Assembly: GCF_932526225.1 (NCBI RefSeq)
Contig: NC_064034.1
Coordinates: forward strand, 19,156,927 to 19,220,926
Reading direction: 5' to 3'
Length of the DNA: 64,000 bases
DNA from: Nematostella vectensis
Lineage: Eukaryota > Cnidaria > Anthozoa > Actiniaria > Edwardsiidae
Part shown: piece by piece, positions 44,825-56,398 of the stretch
Position numbering within the stretch: the first letter of the stretch is position 1
Layout: each line of letters starts with the position of its first letter
The notes under the pieces: generated by a model
What the model was told of the DNA's origin: nothing
Databases searched by the model: none
The model's input: the letters and a program-made list of their open reading frames with translations, nothing else
Position numbers and translations under genes: made by a program

Positions 44825-44955
44825 ACAATAGATCATTCGGCAGCCAATCAAATCGTAGCCGATGAATCGGGACAAATCGCAGTGTCATTCGGCAACTAAT
44901 CAAATCGAAGGAAGCAATTCGGGAAGTTCGGTAGTATCATTCGGTAGCTAATCAT
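44825..44955. repeat. Imperfect CATTCGGCANCCAATCAAATCG repeat
   Basis: Three diverged copies, about 55-65 bp apart, of a unit with ATTCGGCAGCCAATCAAATC lie in otherwise featureless DNA between the zinc-finger element and the Helentron. Confidence 0.6.
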
Positions 44956-45495
44956 ATTTGTCGTATTTATCACCTGATTTGAAGGGCTCTCGTGGCGTGA
45001 GGCAGCGATTTTGGATTCCCACGACAACAAAAAATATCTGTTTTTTTCATTCAAAGTGAGTACAATTGCGCCTTTTCATTGGGCACTTAGTTCATTAGGG
45101 TAACCGTACGTTATATTTATGCCCTTGTTTTGGGAAATTTACAATTTTATTCGTAGATTGAAAGACTCAATCCGACATCACTGGTTTGTTAGACACAAAC
45201 CAACAATCACCGGATCGAAAGACTCGATCCACAAAGCTCAGCAAAAAAACAATCAAAACAATACAAACACTGAGATAATTATTAAGCAATTTGTGCTTGA
45301 CATTTGTATAATAGATAATCAAGCCAAGATAACCACTATCTGCGCCACTGAGTACTCACCTCTGCTCTGCATTTCAAGGTGAGCGAGCCACTGAGAAACA
45401 CGTGTTTAGTTGTGTTGATCTGACGTTTGTCAATTGCTGTACCGGTATTTCACTTTAATACAGAACATTAAATTTGCTGTCTTGATTACCTTAAC

Positions 45496-46107
45496 ATGGC
45501 ATTTTATTGGGTTGTAATAAGATGCAGCATTTTTGCCTGTGTTTCGATTTTCACTGCATTGTTCTTTTGTTTCTTGTACAAGATTTATGAAGCATTGCAT
45601 TGCTTACAGCAGTGGGAAATTGAAATCGATGGGTATGCTTTTGAGGGGTTGTGCCCATGTAAGCTTTCAGAGGAATGTAGATCTCGATATGATAAGTTTG
45701 TCATGAGCAAAGTGAAAGGATGTTATCAAAGAAAATGTTTTCGGTGGGCCCATGCACCAAGCAGATTGCCAGTGAAAAGAATTTGTCGGTTGTTAAATAA
45801 AGCCAGAAAGACAAGGAAAATAGTTCGCAAACACATTGCTGCAGAATTTCCCAAATCTTCTAGAATCCATCACTGGGTATCAAATAGGAAAAAGAAAAGG
45901 CAGTTTAGTTACTGGTGTTACAAACTAAATTTCAAATCTAGGGATTCCAAGTCTAATAGTCATAATACACGGTCATCACTTTGTTACAAAACAAAAGCTC
46001 CGCCCACTTCTAAAAACAAGAAGCTTAATAAAGATGCATATGTGCAACCATGTTTTGGTTACGTTTGGAACTTCCAAGCACAAGAAAGCTTTATTTGTGT
46101 TTCATGA
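45496..46107 (+). CDS. Basic protein with N-terminal membrane segment at the Helentron front
   Basis: This 203-codon frame starts with MAFYWVVIRC and a hydrophobic stretch (residues about 5-30, ending FFCFLYKIYEAL), then becomes lysine/arginine- and cysteine-rich. Its end overlaps by 74 nt, in another frame, the 2A-OTU frame that starts at 46034. I do not recognise it. It may be an upstream frame of the Helentron or the original N-terminus of the polyprotein before a frameshift. Confidence 0.4.
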   Translation: MAFYWVVIRCSIFACVSIFTALFFCFLYKIYEALHCLQQWEIEIDGYAFEGLCPCKLSEECRSRYDKFVMSKVKGCYQRKCFRWAHAPSRLPVKRICRLLNKARKTRKIVRKHIAAEFPKSSRIHHWVSNRKKKRQFSYWCYKLNFKSRDSKSNSHNTRSSLCYKTKAPPTSKNKKLNKDAYVQPCFGYVWNFQAQESFICVS

Positions 46108-47214
46108 AAATCATCTATCACACCTTAAACAATGTAATGTGAGGAATGCCAAACTTTTACAGAAATACCGTCATTCAAGGGAAACCATAATTATCTCTGG
46201 GGATGTAGAGTTAAATCCTGGACCGACACAATCATTATCAGATATACTGCAAATTAGGTTAAGTGAATATGGATTGAGACCATTTGATTGTGGTGGGCAA
46301 GGGGATTGCTTTTTTAGGGTGATTTCATATAACATGTTTGGTTCAGCAGACAATCACATGAATGCGTGCGCTTAGAATAATATTTCCAGACGACTCTTAT
46401 GCACAGGCATTACTTGTCTCTAATATCACAACACTACATGAAAGACGTGAGGTCGCAACAAACAAACTCTTTATCGAAGTCATGGCTAGTCCAAACCACA
46501 AACCAGATAGGCTGCTCCCTCAGCAGAACTCTAGGATTAATATTAGGAAGAGGCGGGTCTTTGCCATCAAAGCCAACACGCAACGTTTTGCAAAACGTTT
46601 TTTAATGTTCAATGCCTCCACTAAATTCTACGACTAGATATTTAAATCAACGCAGTATAGATTTGATCAAGCCTGCAATTTTAGATTCATATTTTAGATT
46701 TTTAGAATTTTTAAGTATTTGACTATTTGTAACATAACGTAATTCAACCTTCGGGTTGCAAAGTTTTTTAATAAACCTATCTATCTAATGTCCGACTTAT
46801 TGGGTTTTCAACTGGTTTATTGAGAGTAATGAAGAAATTTCATGGGCCTTGTATCTCAGTAACATGTCTAAGCAAGGAACATGGGCTGATAATCTCATCA
46901 TACAAGCAGTTGCTGATGCTATGAATCTGATAATACAGATAATTGAGTCAAATGCAAACTTTGCTCCAATGACCATTGTTCAACCCTTTAATCTTCAAGA
47001 TAACCCTCCAATAGTGCTAACCATTGGTCATCTGGCAGAAGCACATTATGTTTCTGTTTCACTTTGTGAAAATACAGATGTCCCTAGCAAAAGTAAACAT
47101 GTTTCAGAATTGGAGAATATTCTATGCTACCAGGGGCAGAGTTTAGTCAATACAAAAACTGCAGAAATGCAGACATCAACAAGAAAGGAAAAAAATGCAT
47201 ACATACGAGAGTAA
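46034..47214 (+). pseudogene. 2A-like peptide plus OTU cysteine-protease domain, split by a LINE
   Basis: The frame reads IIISGDVELNPGPTQS, with the ribosome-skipping 2A signature DVELNPGP at 46202-46225. An OTU protease front follows, RPFDCGGQGDCFFRVISY, with the expected D..GDC.FR catalytic-cysteine motif. After SADNHM a LINE 3' end is inserted (about 46362-46795). The domain resumes as SNEEISWALYLSNMSKQGTW, ADNLIIQAVADAMNL and finally HLAEAHYVSVS, with the catalytic histidine region. The frame ends at 47214. Confidence 0.75.
46362..46795 (+). mobile_element. 5'-truncated LINE (CR1-like) 3' end
   Basis: The insertion encodes only the last part of a reverse transcriptase ORF, RIIFPDDSYAQALLVSNITT, LHERREVATNKLF and a C-terminal NTQRFAKRFLMFNAS to a stop at 46636. 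A short 3' UTR follows, with TTCGGGTTGCAAAG, AATAAA and a terminal CTATCTATCTA microsatellite. Such repeats mark 3' ends of CR1/L2-clade LINEs. It interrupts the OTU coding region and is thus younger than the Helentron copy. Confidence 0.7.
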
Positions 47215-49662
47215 GAATGAAAGAAAAGAAGAAAAAAAGAAAACACAGCTGTCCAGACTTCAAAAAAAAAAAGAGAAAAGAAAAGTATATATGCAAGAGT
47301 ACATTGAAAAAAGGAGAACAAATTTGAAGTTAAAAAAACACGAAATCACATCAAACAAATCGAGACAGGAGAATTATAAAGCAATAAACTCTCAAGGAGT
47401 AGTACATTTGAAAAGAACATCATGCAGCAATGAAATATTTGAAAATTCCAAAAAACAATGTACTGAAAGTGATAACTTGAATGTCCAAGTGCGTAAAAGC
47501 TCTCTATCTGTATCAAAAGATATTGACAATATTATTGAAACTTTTCATTTCAATATCAGATCTGGCACAGAGTTTGTATGTGCCTCCTGTGATCAATTAT
47601 GGTACAAATCATCTGTCAAGAAATTAAATGTTGAGCAATATAAGTCATGTCACATTTTGGAAATGTGTAAATTGCCGAATGTTAACAAAGAAAAACATTG
47701 GATTTGCTTTACATGTGATTCACATCTTAAGAATGGTAGGCTCCCTCCTTGCTCAAAAGCAAACAAGATAGAATTTCCTACTAGGCCAAAGTGCTTTGCT
47801 TGAAGAACTTTTAATTTCACCAAGAATCCCATTTATGCAAGTACGCGAGTTACCCAGGGGTGGACAATTTCTATACATGGCGGTATTGTAAATGTACCAG
47901 CAGATGTTAGTTCTACAGTCCATTTGCTACCACGTTCACTCAATGACTCACAAACAATTCCAATAAAACTTAAGAGGCGCCTTAGCTATAAGCACCACTA
48001 TCAGTTTCAAAATGTACGACCACTTAAAGTTTTAGAGGCTATTACATACCTTGTACAAACAAGTGAATTGTTTAAAAAAGAACAGATTGAAGTACAAGAC
48101 AACTGGCTTGATAACATTGTATCTGAAAACACAGATAAATCTGATGAATGGCAAGAGTTTTTAAATCAATCTGATGCAAACACCATTTGGTGTTGACCAA
48201 ATATTAAATTTTGCACCTGGAGAAGGAAACAGACCACTTGGCTTATTTCTAGACAAAGACTCTGAATTTTTGTCATTTTCTACTCTTTTTTGTGGTAAGC
48301 AAAGAGCGACCAACAAAGACAGGGTGATACCTGTCTCTTACAGCACAATATGTAAGTGGGGATTACGAAGTAAGGACAGAAGAGTTGCACAGTCAGTTCC
48401 AAATATATTTTACAAGCTCAAAAAATTGCAAACCAAGCAAATACAAGATAGTGCTGGAATCTCAATGAGGACAAAAGGAATGATGTATACAGCTGGGGAT
48501 CTTACATCTGATGATTATATATCTAAAGTAATACATCTTGATTAAGGTTATATAGTCTTAAGAAATTTAAGAGGACCACCACCATATTTTGAAAAGTGTA
48601 AAAAGGATTTGTTCGCCATGATACGTCAACTAGGCAACCCTACTTGGTTTTGTTCATTTTCTGCAGCAGGGACAAGGTGGACTCACCTGTTAAGAATATT
48701 AGGAAGGGTTGTGAATAATAAAGATTACACTGATGATGAAATTCAAAATATGTCTTGGCAGGAGAAATCAGATCTTATTCAAAAAGACCCTGTTACCTGT
48801 GCTAGGAATTTTGAACATATGGTTCAGTTGTTCATAAAAGATGTCTTGAAAAGCAGTGCAATGCCTATTGGCGACATATTAGATTATTTCTACAGGTTTG
48901 AATTTCAGCAAAGGGGGTCACCTCACATACATGCTTTAGTATGGGTTGAAGACGCACCACAGTATGAAAAAAGCCCTGATGATGCCATTGCTCAGTCTGT
49001 AGATAAGTATATCACTTGTAAAAATAATCAATCAGAAGAAACAAAAGACTTGGTAAATCTCCAAGTGCACAGGCATGCAAAAACGTGTAAGAAACAAGGA
49101 CACAAGATTTGCCGATTTAATTTTCCTTTGCCTCAGATGAAACAAACTGTTATTCTTCAACCCTTGGGTGAAACTATGTTAGAGGAATGTGAAATTGATA
49201 TCGTTAAAAGAAATTATGATAAAGTGAAGGATATGCTTGATGATATGAAATATATGGAAGATCTATCATTTGAGCATGTTCTTGGTAGATTAAAGATGTC
49301 TGAAGATGATTACATTACAGCAAATAAGGTATTCATTGAAACAAACAACATTGATGCTAAAAGGATCGCCATCAGAAATGTGTTGTAATTATTTACTCTT
49401 AAACTTACTGAAAGCATGGAAGGCAAACATGGATATTCAGTATATACTAGATCCCTATGCATGTGCTGTTTACATCTTGTCTTACATCACAAAAGGTCAA
49501 AGAGGAATGAGTAAGCTTTTAGAAAGAGCCTCTAAAGAGGCAAATTCTGGCAACAAGGATATTGTTAACAGAGTGCGGCATATAGGAAATGCATTTTTGA
49601 ATGCTGTCGAAATAAGTGCACAAGAGGCAGTGTATCTAGTATTGCAAATGCCTTTGAGATGA
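47195..49662 (+). pseudogene. Helentron cysteine-rich region and HUH Rep domain
   Basis: The region opens with a lysine-rich coil, then a cysteine-rich module FVCASCDQLWYKSS and HWICFTCDSHLKNGRLPPCS (to 47803). A Helitron-typical block GGIVNVPADVSSTVHLLPR follows near 47882-47940 in another frame. The 48609-49388 frame carries LGNPTWFCSFSAAGTRW and the HUH motif PHIHAL (residues 105-110, about 48921). The 49306-49662 frame carries DPYACAVYILSYITKG with the paired tyrosines of a Rep nuclease. At least four frameshifts or stops lie between these pieces. Confidence 0.75.
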
Positions 49663-49779
49663 TCATCTCGAGAATTTCAGTTTATTAATACTTCTAGCCC
49701 TGATGAAAGAACATTTCTTTAAAAAAGTCAAGATAAAAAAAAAAAAAAGAACTACCTGACAAATCTACTGATAATGAGG

Positions 49780-50660
49780 CAAAAGGATGATAAAATTTTT
49801 GCAGAATTGTTAAACCGTTAAGAGAGGGAAAGCAAACTCCAGATGATATCAAATTTCTTATGTCACGAGTTATGGGCCCAAAACCGGGTGAACAAAACTA
49901 CCCAGCATTTCTGACACATTTGTTCTCTTCTAATAAACAAGTGAATGCACATAATGATGCTGTTTTCAATTTACCTCAAACCGCAAAAGCTGAAATAGAT
50001 GCTATAGATATTGTTATTGGTGACATATTTCAGGAGGTTAAAGAAAAAAATCAAGCAAAGAATTCCAGATGATCCCTCAAAAACCATGGGGTTATACAAA
50101 AAGCTACCTGTGACAGTTGGAGCTAAATATGACTCAACAGTGAACGTTGATGTAACTGATGGAATGACCAATGGAGCTGAATGTATTATAGAAGATATTG
50201 GATACAGAGTCCTGCACTCTAAGAGGCCAAGCATTATCTGGGTATCTTTTTCAGATACACATATAGGTAAAAAACAACGTAAAGAGTACATACATATATT
50301 TAACAGTAAAATAGATAAAAAGCGGACACCAGTATTAGAAATCACACGGCAGTTTAAAATATCAAACAAGAACCAGTCCCAGATCTTAAGACAATTTTCA
50401 TTAAGAGCATCTGCAGCAAAGACTATTCATCGATGTCAAGGTGACACACTAAACGAATTAGTTGTTGATCTGCCTTCAACAACTAGAGAGCACATGCGTC
50501 ACACTAAACGAATTAGTTGTTGATCTGCCTTCAACAACTAGAGAGCACATGCATTATGTTGCCTTGAGCAGACTTAGAAATATATCTGGCTTACACATAC
50601 TTAACTTGAATGAAAATAAAATATCTGTCAGTCCTAAAGTAAAAGAAGAGATGCACAGAC
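49780..50660 (+). pseudogene. PIF1-type helicase, C-terminal part only
   Basis: Readable pieces are IFAELLNR, FLMSRVMGPKPGE, TVNVDVTDGMTNGAEC, SLRASAAKTIHRCQGDTLNE and HYVALSRLRNISGLHI, the last motifs of a superfamily 1 PIF1 helicase. The Walker A and B part that should lie between the Rep tyrosines and these pieces is absent: the text jumps from KELPDKSTDNEA to the C-terminal half around 49770-49795. A 55-bp tandem duplication at 50445-50554 shifts the frame again just before the last motif. Confidence 0.7.
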
Positions 50661-50699
50661 TTAGTTCACAACCACTAAATACTTGTGTTTCATCATTAA

Positions 50700-51397
50700 A
50701 CATGAAAAACACTGAAACTACTTTTAGCATCTTATTTCATAATGTTAGATCTCTCCACCTACACTTTGAAGATGTCACATATGATTATAATGTTCAAGCA
50801 GCTCATCTAAAAATATTTGTTGAAACTACGCTTTGCAACTCAGATCTCGATTCCAATTACCAACTTGGTGGGTTTAAGTTATTTAGAAATGATTACAACC
50901 CTAATACTCAGATTAGAACAGTTTATGGATCTGTGGTTTATGTAAAAAACACAGTGACTTGTCTCACGACTCCGTCTAGGTACAACAAGAATGGTGTTGA
51001 AATAACTGTTACAGTACTCCAACGACCAATACAAAACTTGCACATAATAGGTATATATCGTTCCAAAAACAAAATTTCACTTAAACTTTTTCTTGACACA
51101 TTAGATCTGTTGTTTGATTCTATTTTACCATCTCTTTGCACCAGCCCATTCGTAATACTTGGTGATTTCAATATTAACCTTATGGGAGAGGCCTCAGACA
51201 AAAAAAGACTGCATGAACGATTTCAATAAAAGAGGAATTTAGCTCAGCTCATCTCTCAGTATACAACAGATTACCGTTCTTTGCTTGATAATATTTATAC
51301 TAATATACCAGCTCAAGTAGAAAATTCTGGAGTACTTGAGTCATACTTTAGTGATCACAAACCTATACTTGTTACTTTACGATATAACACACAATAA
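50700..51397 (+). pseudogene. Helentron C-terminal EEP endonuclease domain
   Basis: The frame continues without a break from the helicase into an endonuclease/exonuclease/phosphatase fold. Visible motifs are FHNVRSL, FVETTL (catalytic glutamate), IGIYRSKN, VILGDFNINL and, after a stop at 51227, YFSDHKPILVTL with the terminal SDH. This order is that of APE-like endonucleases from LINEs and Helentrons. The single TAA at 51227 breaks it before the last motif. Confidence 0.7.
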
Positions 51398-51994
51398 TTA
51401 ACAGTGCTTTATTTGTGTCCTATGCAAACAGTTACAATTTCAAGCAAATCACAGGAGTGAAAAGTTTGTCTTCAACATCATCTCCACATCTTCAAGGACA
51501 TCAGGTAAGATCTATGGGAATATCAATTGATTTTAAGGTACAATCAACACATTATACACCAAAGCTATCCTTGAAAGCCTTTAACATCAGCACCAGGGAT
51601 GTAGCTAAACATTTTGAGAAACGGGAGTGTGTACTTGACAGATAGGAAAAAAAACATAATAGAACAAACTGAGCCTGACAGGAAAGATCTGACAGCCTGG
51701 AAATTACGAATAATTCAAGCTTACAGCCGGGTATTTTCCCCAGCTTCTGACTATTATCTACATCCCTGAGCAAATTATATTTTATTCTATAGCCACAATA
51801 GTATGTGAACTCTGATTGGTTGATTTTGCCGCTAATGAGGAAAAACATAATTTCTTCCAACTGCTATATAACAAATAATATCTTACTAACCTTGCTCGAG
51901 TCATAAAACGATGGAAAAGCTCTCATTCCTTTGATTTCTTTCTAGCCTTTACACTTGACTAATAAGAGGCATGTATTATGCTTTGTCATTTCAG

Positions 51995-53681
51995 ATGGCA
52001 AGTCCTACTAAGAAAATAAAGTTTGTGCCAAGCTCACCTGTTTCACCACGCTCCTCTAGCACAACAATCGGTAAGACGCATTGATCAACCAACTCCATTG
52101 ACTAAGTGTCCAGTTAGTGATCACACATATCTTCTTGCATATTTGTTGGGTCTCGTTGTTAATTTGAGAACAAAGAGGCATTTTTCGCATCGAAAATGTT
52201 GAAATTTTAGACTACCACAGGGTATCTCAGTAATGAACTATCACAGGCTCCCTATCTTGACGTTTTGACCTCATTTTCCTGGGGTGCTGGTTTTTTTTTT
52301 TTTTTTTTTGGGGGGGGGGGGGGGTTGTGCTTCTTCCCTTTTTAGGTCATTTATTTCCATAGCCCAACCCCAAACGTTTTTCTTTTTTTTTCAGATTTGA
52401 TTGGATATGTAGATCATGTTACAGATATCCAGAAGAGCAATCATACACCATCGCAATACTTTGATATTTACCTTGAATGAATTCTCACAAAGACAGCTAT
52501 TTCTCGATACACAGCACACCCGGAAACCAATTTCTCTTAAAAATTTAAAAGTTTCAAAAAGTGGCACAATTTTTTTAAACTCTAGTACAGCTATCCAAGA
52601 GGCGCCTCTGCATACTTTAGATTTCAAATTCTCACCAGCAACGAAAGAAGTATCAAAGATAAGCTCTTTACTCACACTCCAATCATCTGGTGTTTACACA
52701 GTCAGCGGCTTGATCCAATGGAAAGGACCTCCCAGTACAACACAGAAAACTGGAACACCGGTTAGAGATGCAATGATCACTGACAAATCTGGAAAAATTA
52801 CCTTGTCAGTCTGGGGCTTTAACATTGACAAAATTCAAGAAAATGAGTTTTATACACTTGCAGACTGCAAGTTAAGATATTTTCACGGAAACTGTCTGTC
52901 TACAACACAGACAACTGAGATAAAAGATGCAGAGAAGCAAGACCTCTCATCAGTTCCCTCATAAGTTGTTGAACAGCAGTGGATCTGCTGTCCAGATATA
53001 ATGAATGTAGCTGTCAATACATACCCTGTATGTAACAACAAAAGTTCTAATCCAGCTGGGGCGCGAGTGGTGCGGTGCCTAAATTGCAACAAGGCAATGT
53101 TGTTAAACAACTGTTATTTTGAAATGAACATCAATATCCACCTTGGAAAGAGTGGTAAAGTTCACATTGTAACCGTCTTTCCGAAAGTAATCAACAAATT
53201 CCTGAGTGAAGACGTTTATAATTTCAAGGACAACACAGGTGCGCTGGAGGAAAAGCTTTTACTCCTTGAATGTATTGATTTCCAGCTGTCACCAAGCCAA
53301 AAACTCGAAACCAACATGAAAGTACACTCACTAGAAACAGACGGCACAGAACAAGCAATGCCAGACGAACGGCAGCCATTGTCGGATCACTCACCAGAAA
53401 CAGACCATGCACAATAAGCTATGCTAGACGAAGGGCAGCCATTGTCGGATTTGATACAGAAGAAAGGAGAAAATATGACTACCAATCAAGAAGATCAAGT
53501 GAATGACGAGGATCTCCTGGCAATGAACATAGATAATCAGTTCGAACCACAAGAATCGGATAAGCCAGAACCAGAAAGAGAAAATACTGAAACGAAAAAG
53601 AAACAGCCCATTAAAAAAAACACACGAGAAAGCAAGCAGAAGACTGTGAAACCACCAAATGTGGAAAAGAACAAGAAATGA
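51995..53681 (+). pseudogene. RPA-like single-strand DNA-binding protein (OB-fold and zinc domain), interrupted
   Basis: Exon 1 (51995-52070) starts MASPTKKIKFVPSSPVS and ends at a donor GTAAG; the next exon begins after a TTTTTTTTCAG at 52394 with DLIGYVDHVTDIQ. After a one-base shift near 52470 the frame runs on with GTPVRDAMITDKSGKITLSV and WGFNIDKI, an OB-fold of replication protein A type. The zinc-ribbon-like block VNTYPVCNNKSSNPAGARVV plus RCLNCNKAM follows. Two in-frame TAA codons (52962 and 53415) are the only breaks between 52416 and the end at 53681. Position behind a Helentron fits the habit of Helitrons to carry RPA-like genes. Whether it is functional is doubtful. Confidence 0.6.
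52291..52324. repeat. T19-G15 homopolymer pair
   Basis: Nineteen T followed at once by fifteen G lie in the intron of the RPA-like gene, 70 bp before the acceptor. Read lengths here may be unreliable. Confidence 0.95.
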
Positions 53682-53699
53682 ACTGATTACGCACGCTAT

Positions 53700-55320
53700 T
53701 ACAAAGTTATTGTTATAGTTTATTTATAGTTGTGAGGCTATGACCTCGTCATGTTATATTTATAATAATGGCTTCTAATACTGGATACTGACATTTTACA
53801 AGTAAACCCATATTTTCCAGTATTTAACTATAGCAACACTAATAATTACTACCAATAAACTACTACCATTCTTGGTAGTTCAGAATAAACGTTATTTTAT
53901 AAACTAAGGGACGAACCATCAGGACAGTAATAGAGGTGGTCAATGAGCAATTCAATAATTCATGTAAGGAAACCAACTTGAAGGGCAAATTCTTAAGAAA
54001 CTTTCATACTCGTGCCATCTGACCCAAAAATCGTGCATGTTCGAAACGACCCAACCCCATCACTTTTAAATGGTCTGTCCCAAATAGTATTGTTGGAATT
54101 GAAAAACTTAGTTATCTGATACGTTCCAAAGTAATAGTTGCGTTTAAGGGTACGTGTTTTAAGCCATTTTCGTTCTAAATGCAAAATAGATCTCAAATTA
54201 TGATTACGTTTATAATGAAATAATAACAATAATAAAGCAATGATTATTGTTATAATCGGTGATTAATTGCCGAAAAATCGCGCAAGAAATAAAATCCAGT
54301 AATGATAATCTTGTATTTGAGAATCTGTACGCGAGAAAAAAAATCACCTTTCCCCAAAAAATACTGACAAAGGAATGTCTTGCACCCCTCCCCCCAGACT
54401 AATTACCATGTCACGCAACACAAGTGATATTTTGTCAAGTAAAGTAGAGCTCGTTTATAGGCTCATTTCAATAAATTTCAACTACATGATGCCTTCTAGC
54501 TCTACTATAGTGATGGTTAACTTTATTTTTTGTATCTTTTGGATCGTTAAAGTACACTCGAGCGGTTTGAGCGGTGTATTGCAGCACTTAAGAAGTTGTA
54601 ATTGAAGTTCATGTAGTTCACACGGAGATGTATTATTGTTTATTGAGTTCAAAAGAAACCTCCAATCGGCCATAAAAACGCCTCAAACATAGGTAAGTTA
54701 GACTTTTAAACAAAACCAAGGCCGTGTAACATTTTAAGTCGCAAGATGTCGATTGTTGAGGAAAAGTCATCGGGAAGTGCCGACCTGGCTTATCTCCAAA
54801 TCAGTCAAATTAGCGTGAAATTCACCAAATCCGTTGACAGATTTCAGAGCGCTCGCTGAATAAGCCAAACCAATCGTTATTCCACGTTGAAGTAATATAT
54901 TTCCAGTGCACAAAACCTGAATTTGAAGTAATTTAAAGGTTTACCACATGGGCAAACTTGGCGCTAAACTAGAGCTGTGAATTTGTTGGTTGTTAAGTGC
55001 CTATCAAACATTCCCTTTCTTGGGGTCACGAAAACAATTTTAATCCGAAAGTTCAACTCGTTTTAGTTGTTGGAGGTCCAATTGATACAAATTGAGTGTT
55101 AAATCTGGAATTGCTATTTCATTTGCCTCTTCGCGGGACGAGTTTTATAATAACAAAATTTCGCCTCATTTTCGGGTACCAGAAGGGCTAAATCGATTTT
55201 ATCGATTTTTTCGCAAAAATATCGTCGATTTGATAAAATAAACCCCGCAACCTTTTTAATCTCGCTAAAATCTTCCAGTAAACTTAAATTATAGGTAGAC
55301 TGTTTATTGATTTGTGGCCA
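53700..55320. other. No gene seen
   Basis: A+T-rich DNA between the RPA-like gene and the hAT fragment. Neither strand gave a frame with recognisable domains or paired splice sites. Confidence 0.45.
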
Positions 55321-55329
55321 CCAATCTGC

Positions 55330-55775
55330 TATTTAGCTCGATCTTTCCTTGCCTTCGGTCTTAAGAAATACACAGATGAACACAAGGGACAACCTGGCGG
55401 TACTTTCCTACGTGATGTTAGAATACTGGATCTTGTGAGTGTAGATGCGGGACTTTAAAACAGCATCCATGGGATGGCAGATGTGCCCCGGACGGAGATG
55501 GATTTGTATGTCCATGCTTTTGGACCAGCGGCGGTAAAAAGCAGCATAAATGGAGAGCTAGACGTTATGCTGTTTTGGAAGTCGAATGTCAGTGAACTCC
55601 CCAACCTGTACAAAGTGGCCTCGAGGTTCTGCACAACAACACTGGGTTCTTACGAAGTGGAACGCTGCTTTCAAAGTACAACAACATCTTCGACGAGACG
55701 CGAATGTCAATGGCGCCAAATACCCTCAGGGCATACCATTTCCTGAACTGGAATCTGCAAGTAAAGTGTACACTT
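55330..55775 (+). pseudogene. hAT transposase C-terminal (dimerisation) fragment
   Basis: The frame reads ELDVMLFWKSNVSELPNLYK, VASRFCTTTLGSYEVERCF, and after a frameshift SKYNNIFDETR and MAPNTLRAYHFLNWNL. The W.....P.L...A........S...ER.FS pattern is the hAT C-terminal dimerisation region. Nothing of the catalytic core or zinc finger was found upstream. Confidence 0.65.
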
Positions 55776-56398
55776 AGAGGAGGCACACGAAGACTCCAAA
55801 CGCCTTCCAAACACTCCACGTACTTATCACTTGCAAGTAAAGTCCTTCAACAGAGACCCAAGTCCAAACAGACCCCTTCCCACAAATACTGGTCCTGTCC
55901 CGAAGCCCAGCAGCCCCGTCTATCAACCCCCCGTCTAAGTCTTCTGGCAGTTCAGTAAATCCATCAAACGAGTCCAGAGCCAGTCTAAATGACTAGCTCC
56001 GAAGTAATCAAGGCCAATCCATCCTCGAAACCGCCAAACAAGCCCAACACAACCTGTAAACGGTAAGGGATACCTGAGAAGGGCAGTGCAGGGACACGGC
56101 TGTTTCATATGTGCGTTTGGTGGACATTAGGTTCTAGGTCCCTCCGCGCGCTCACATACGCGGTATGCTAGCATGAAAGCGAGGCGCTTGTTTTGAAGAC
56201 ACGAGGTCAAACCAGAGAAAGAAAGCTCTTTTAAACAGCTGAATTCTCAGCTGAATTTCCTCCTTCATTCCTAAAACCACATCAAACAAAGTGTGAAGCA
56301 CATTCACAAGGCAACATGTATAAACTTTATTTGTACTGTTTGGTGAGATTCGAGAAGAAATATGGGTAAAACCGCTCGGCAAATTTTACATTTCGAAG

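Larger units (their letters stand above)
45496..51397 (+). mobile_element. Helentron (Helitron-class rolling-circle transposon), decayed
   Basis: Ordered plus-strand domains identify it: a 2A-like peptide and OTU domain, a cysteine-rich segment, a Helitron N-like region, HUH Rep, PIF1-type helicase and a C-terminal EEP endonuclease. The endonuclease plus OTU combination is characteristic of the Helentron branch. It cannot be autonomous as read: a LINE piece interrupts the OTU domain, there are several frameshifts (for example near 47803, 48190 and 48545), the front of the helicase including Walker A is deleted near 49780, and a 55-bp tandem duplication shifts the helicase frame. Terminal sequences were not pinned down; the limits given are coding limits. 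Confidence 0.8.

Noticed and set aside
47127-47321. Phenylalanine-rich minus-strand frame
   Set aside because: Antisense of the lysine-rich coil of the Helentron.
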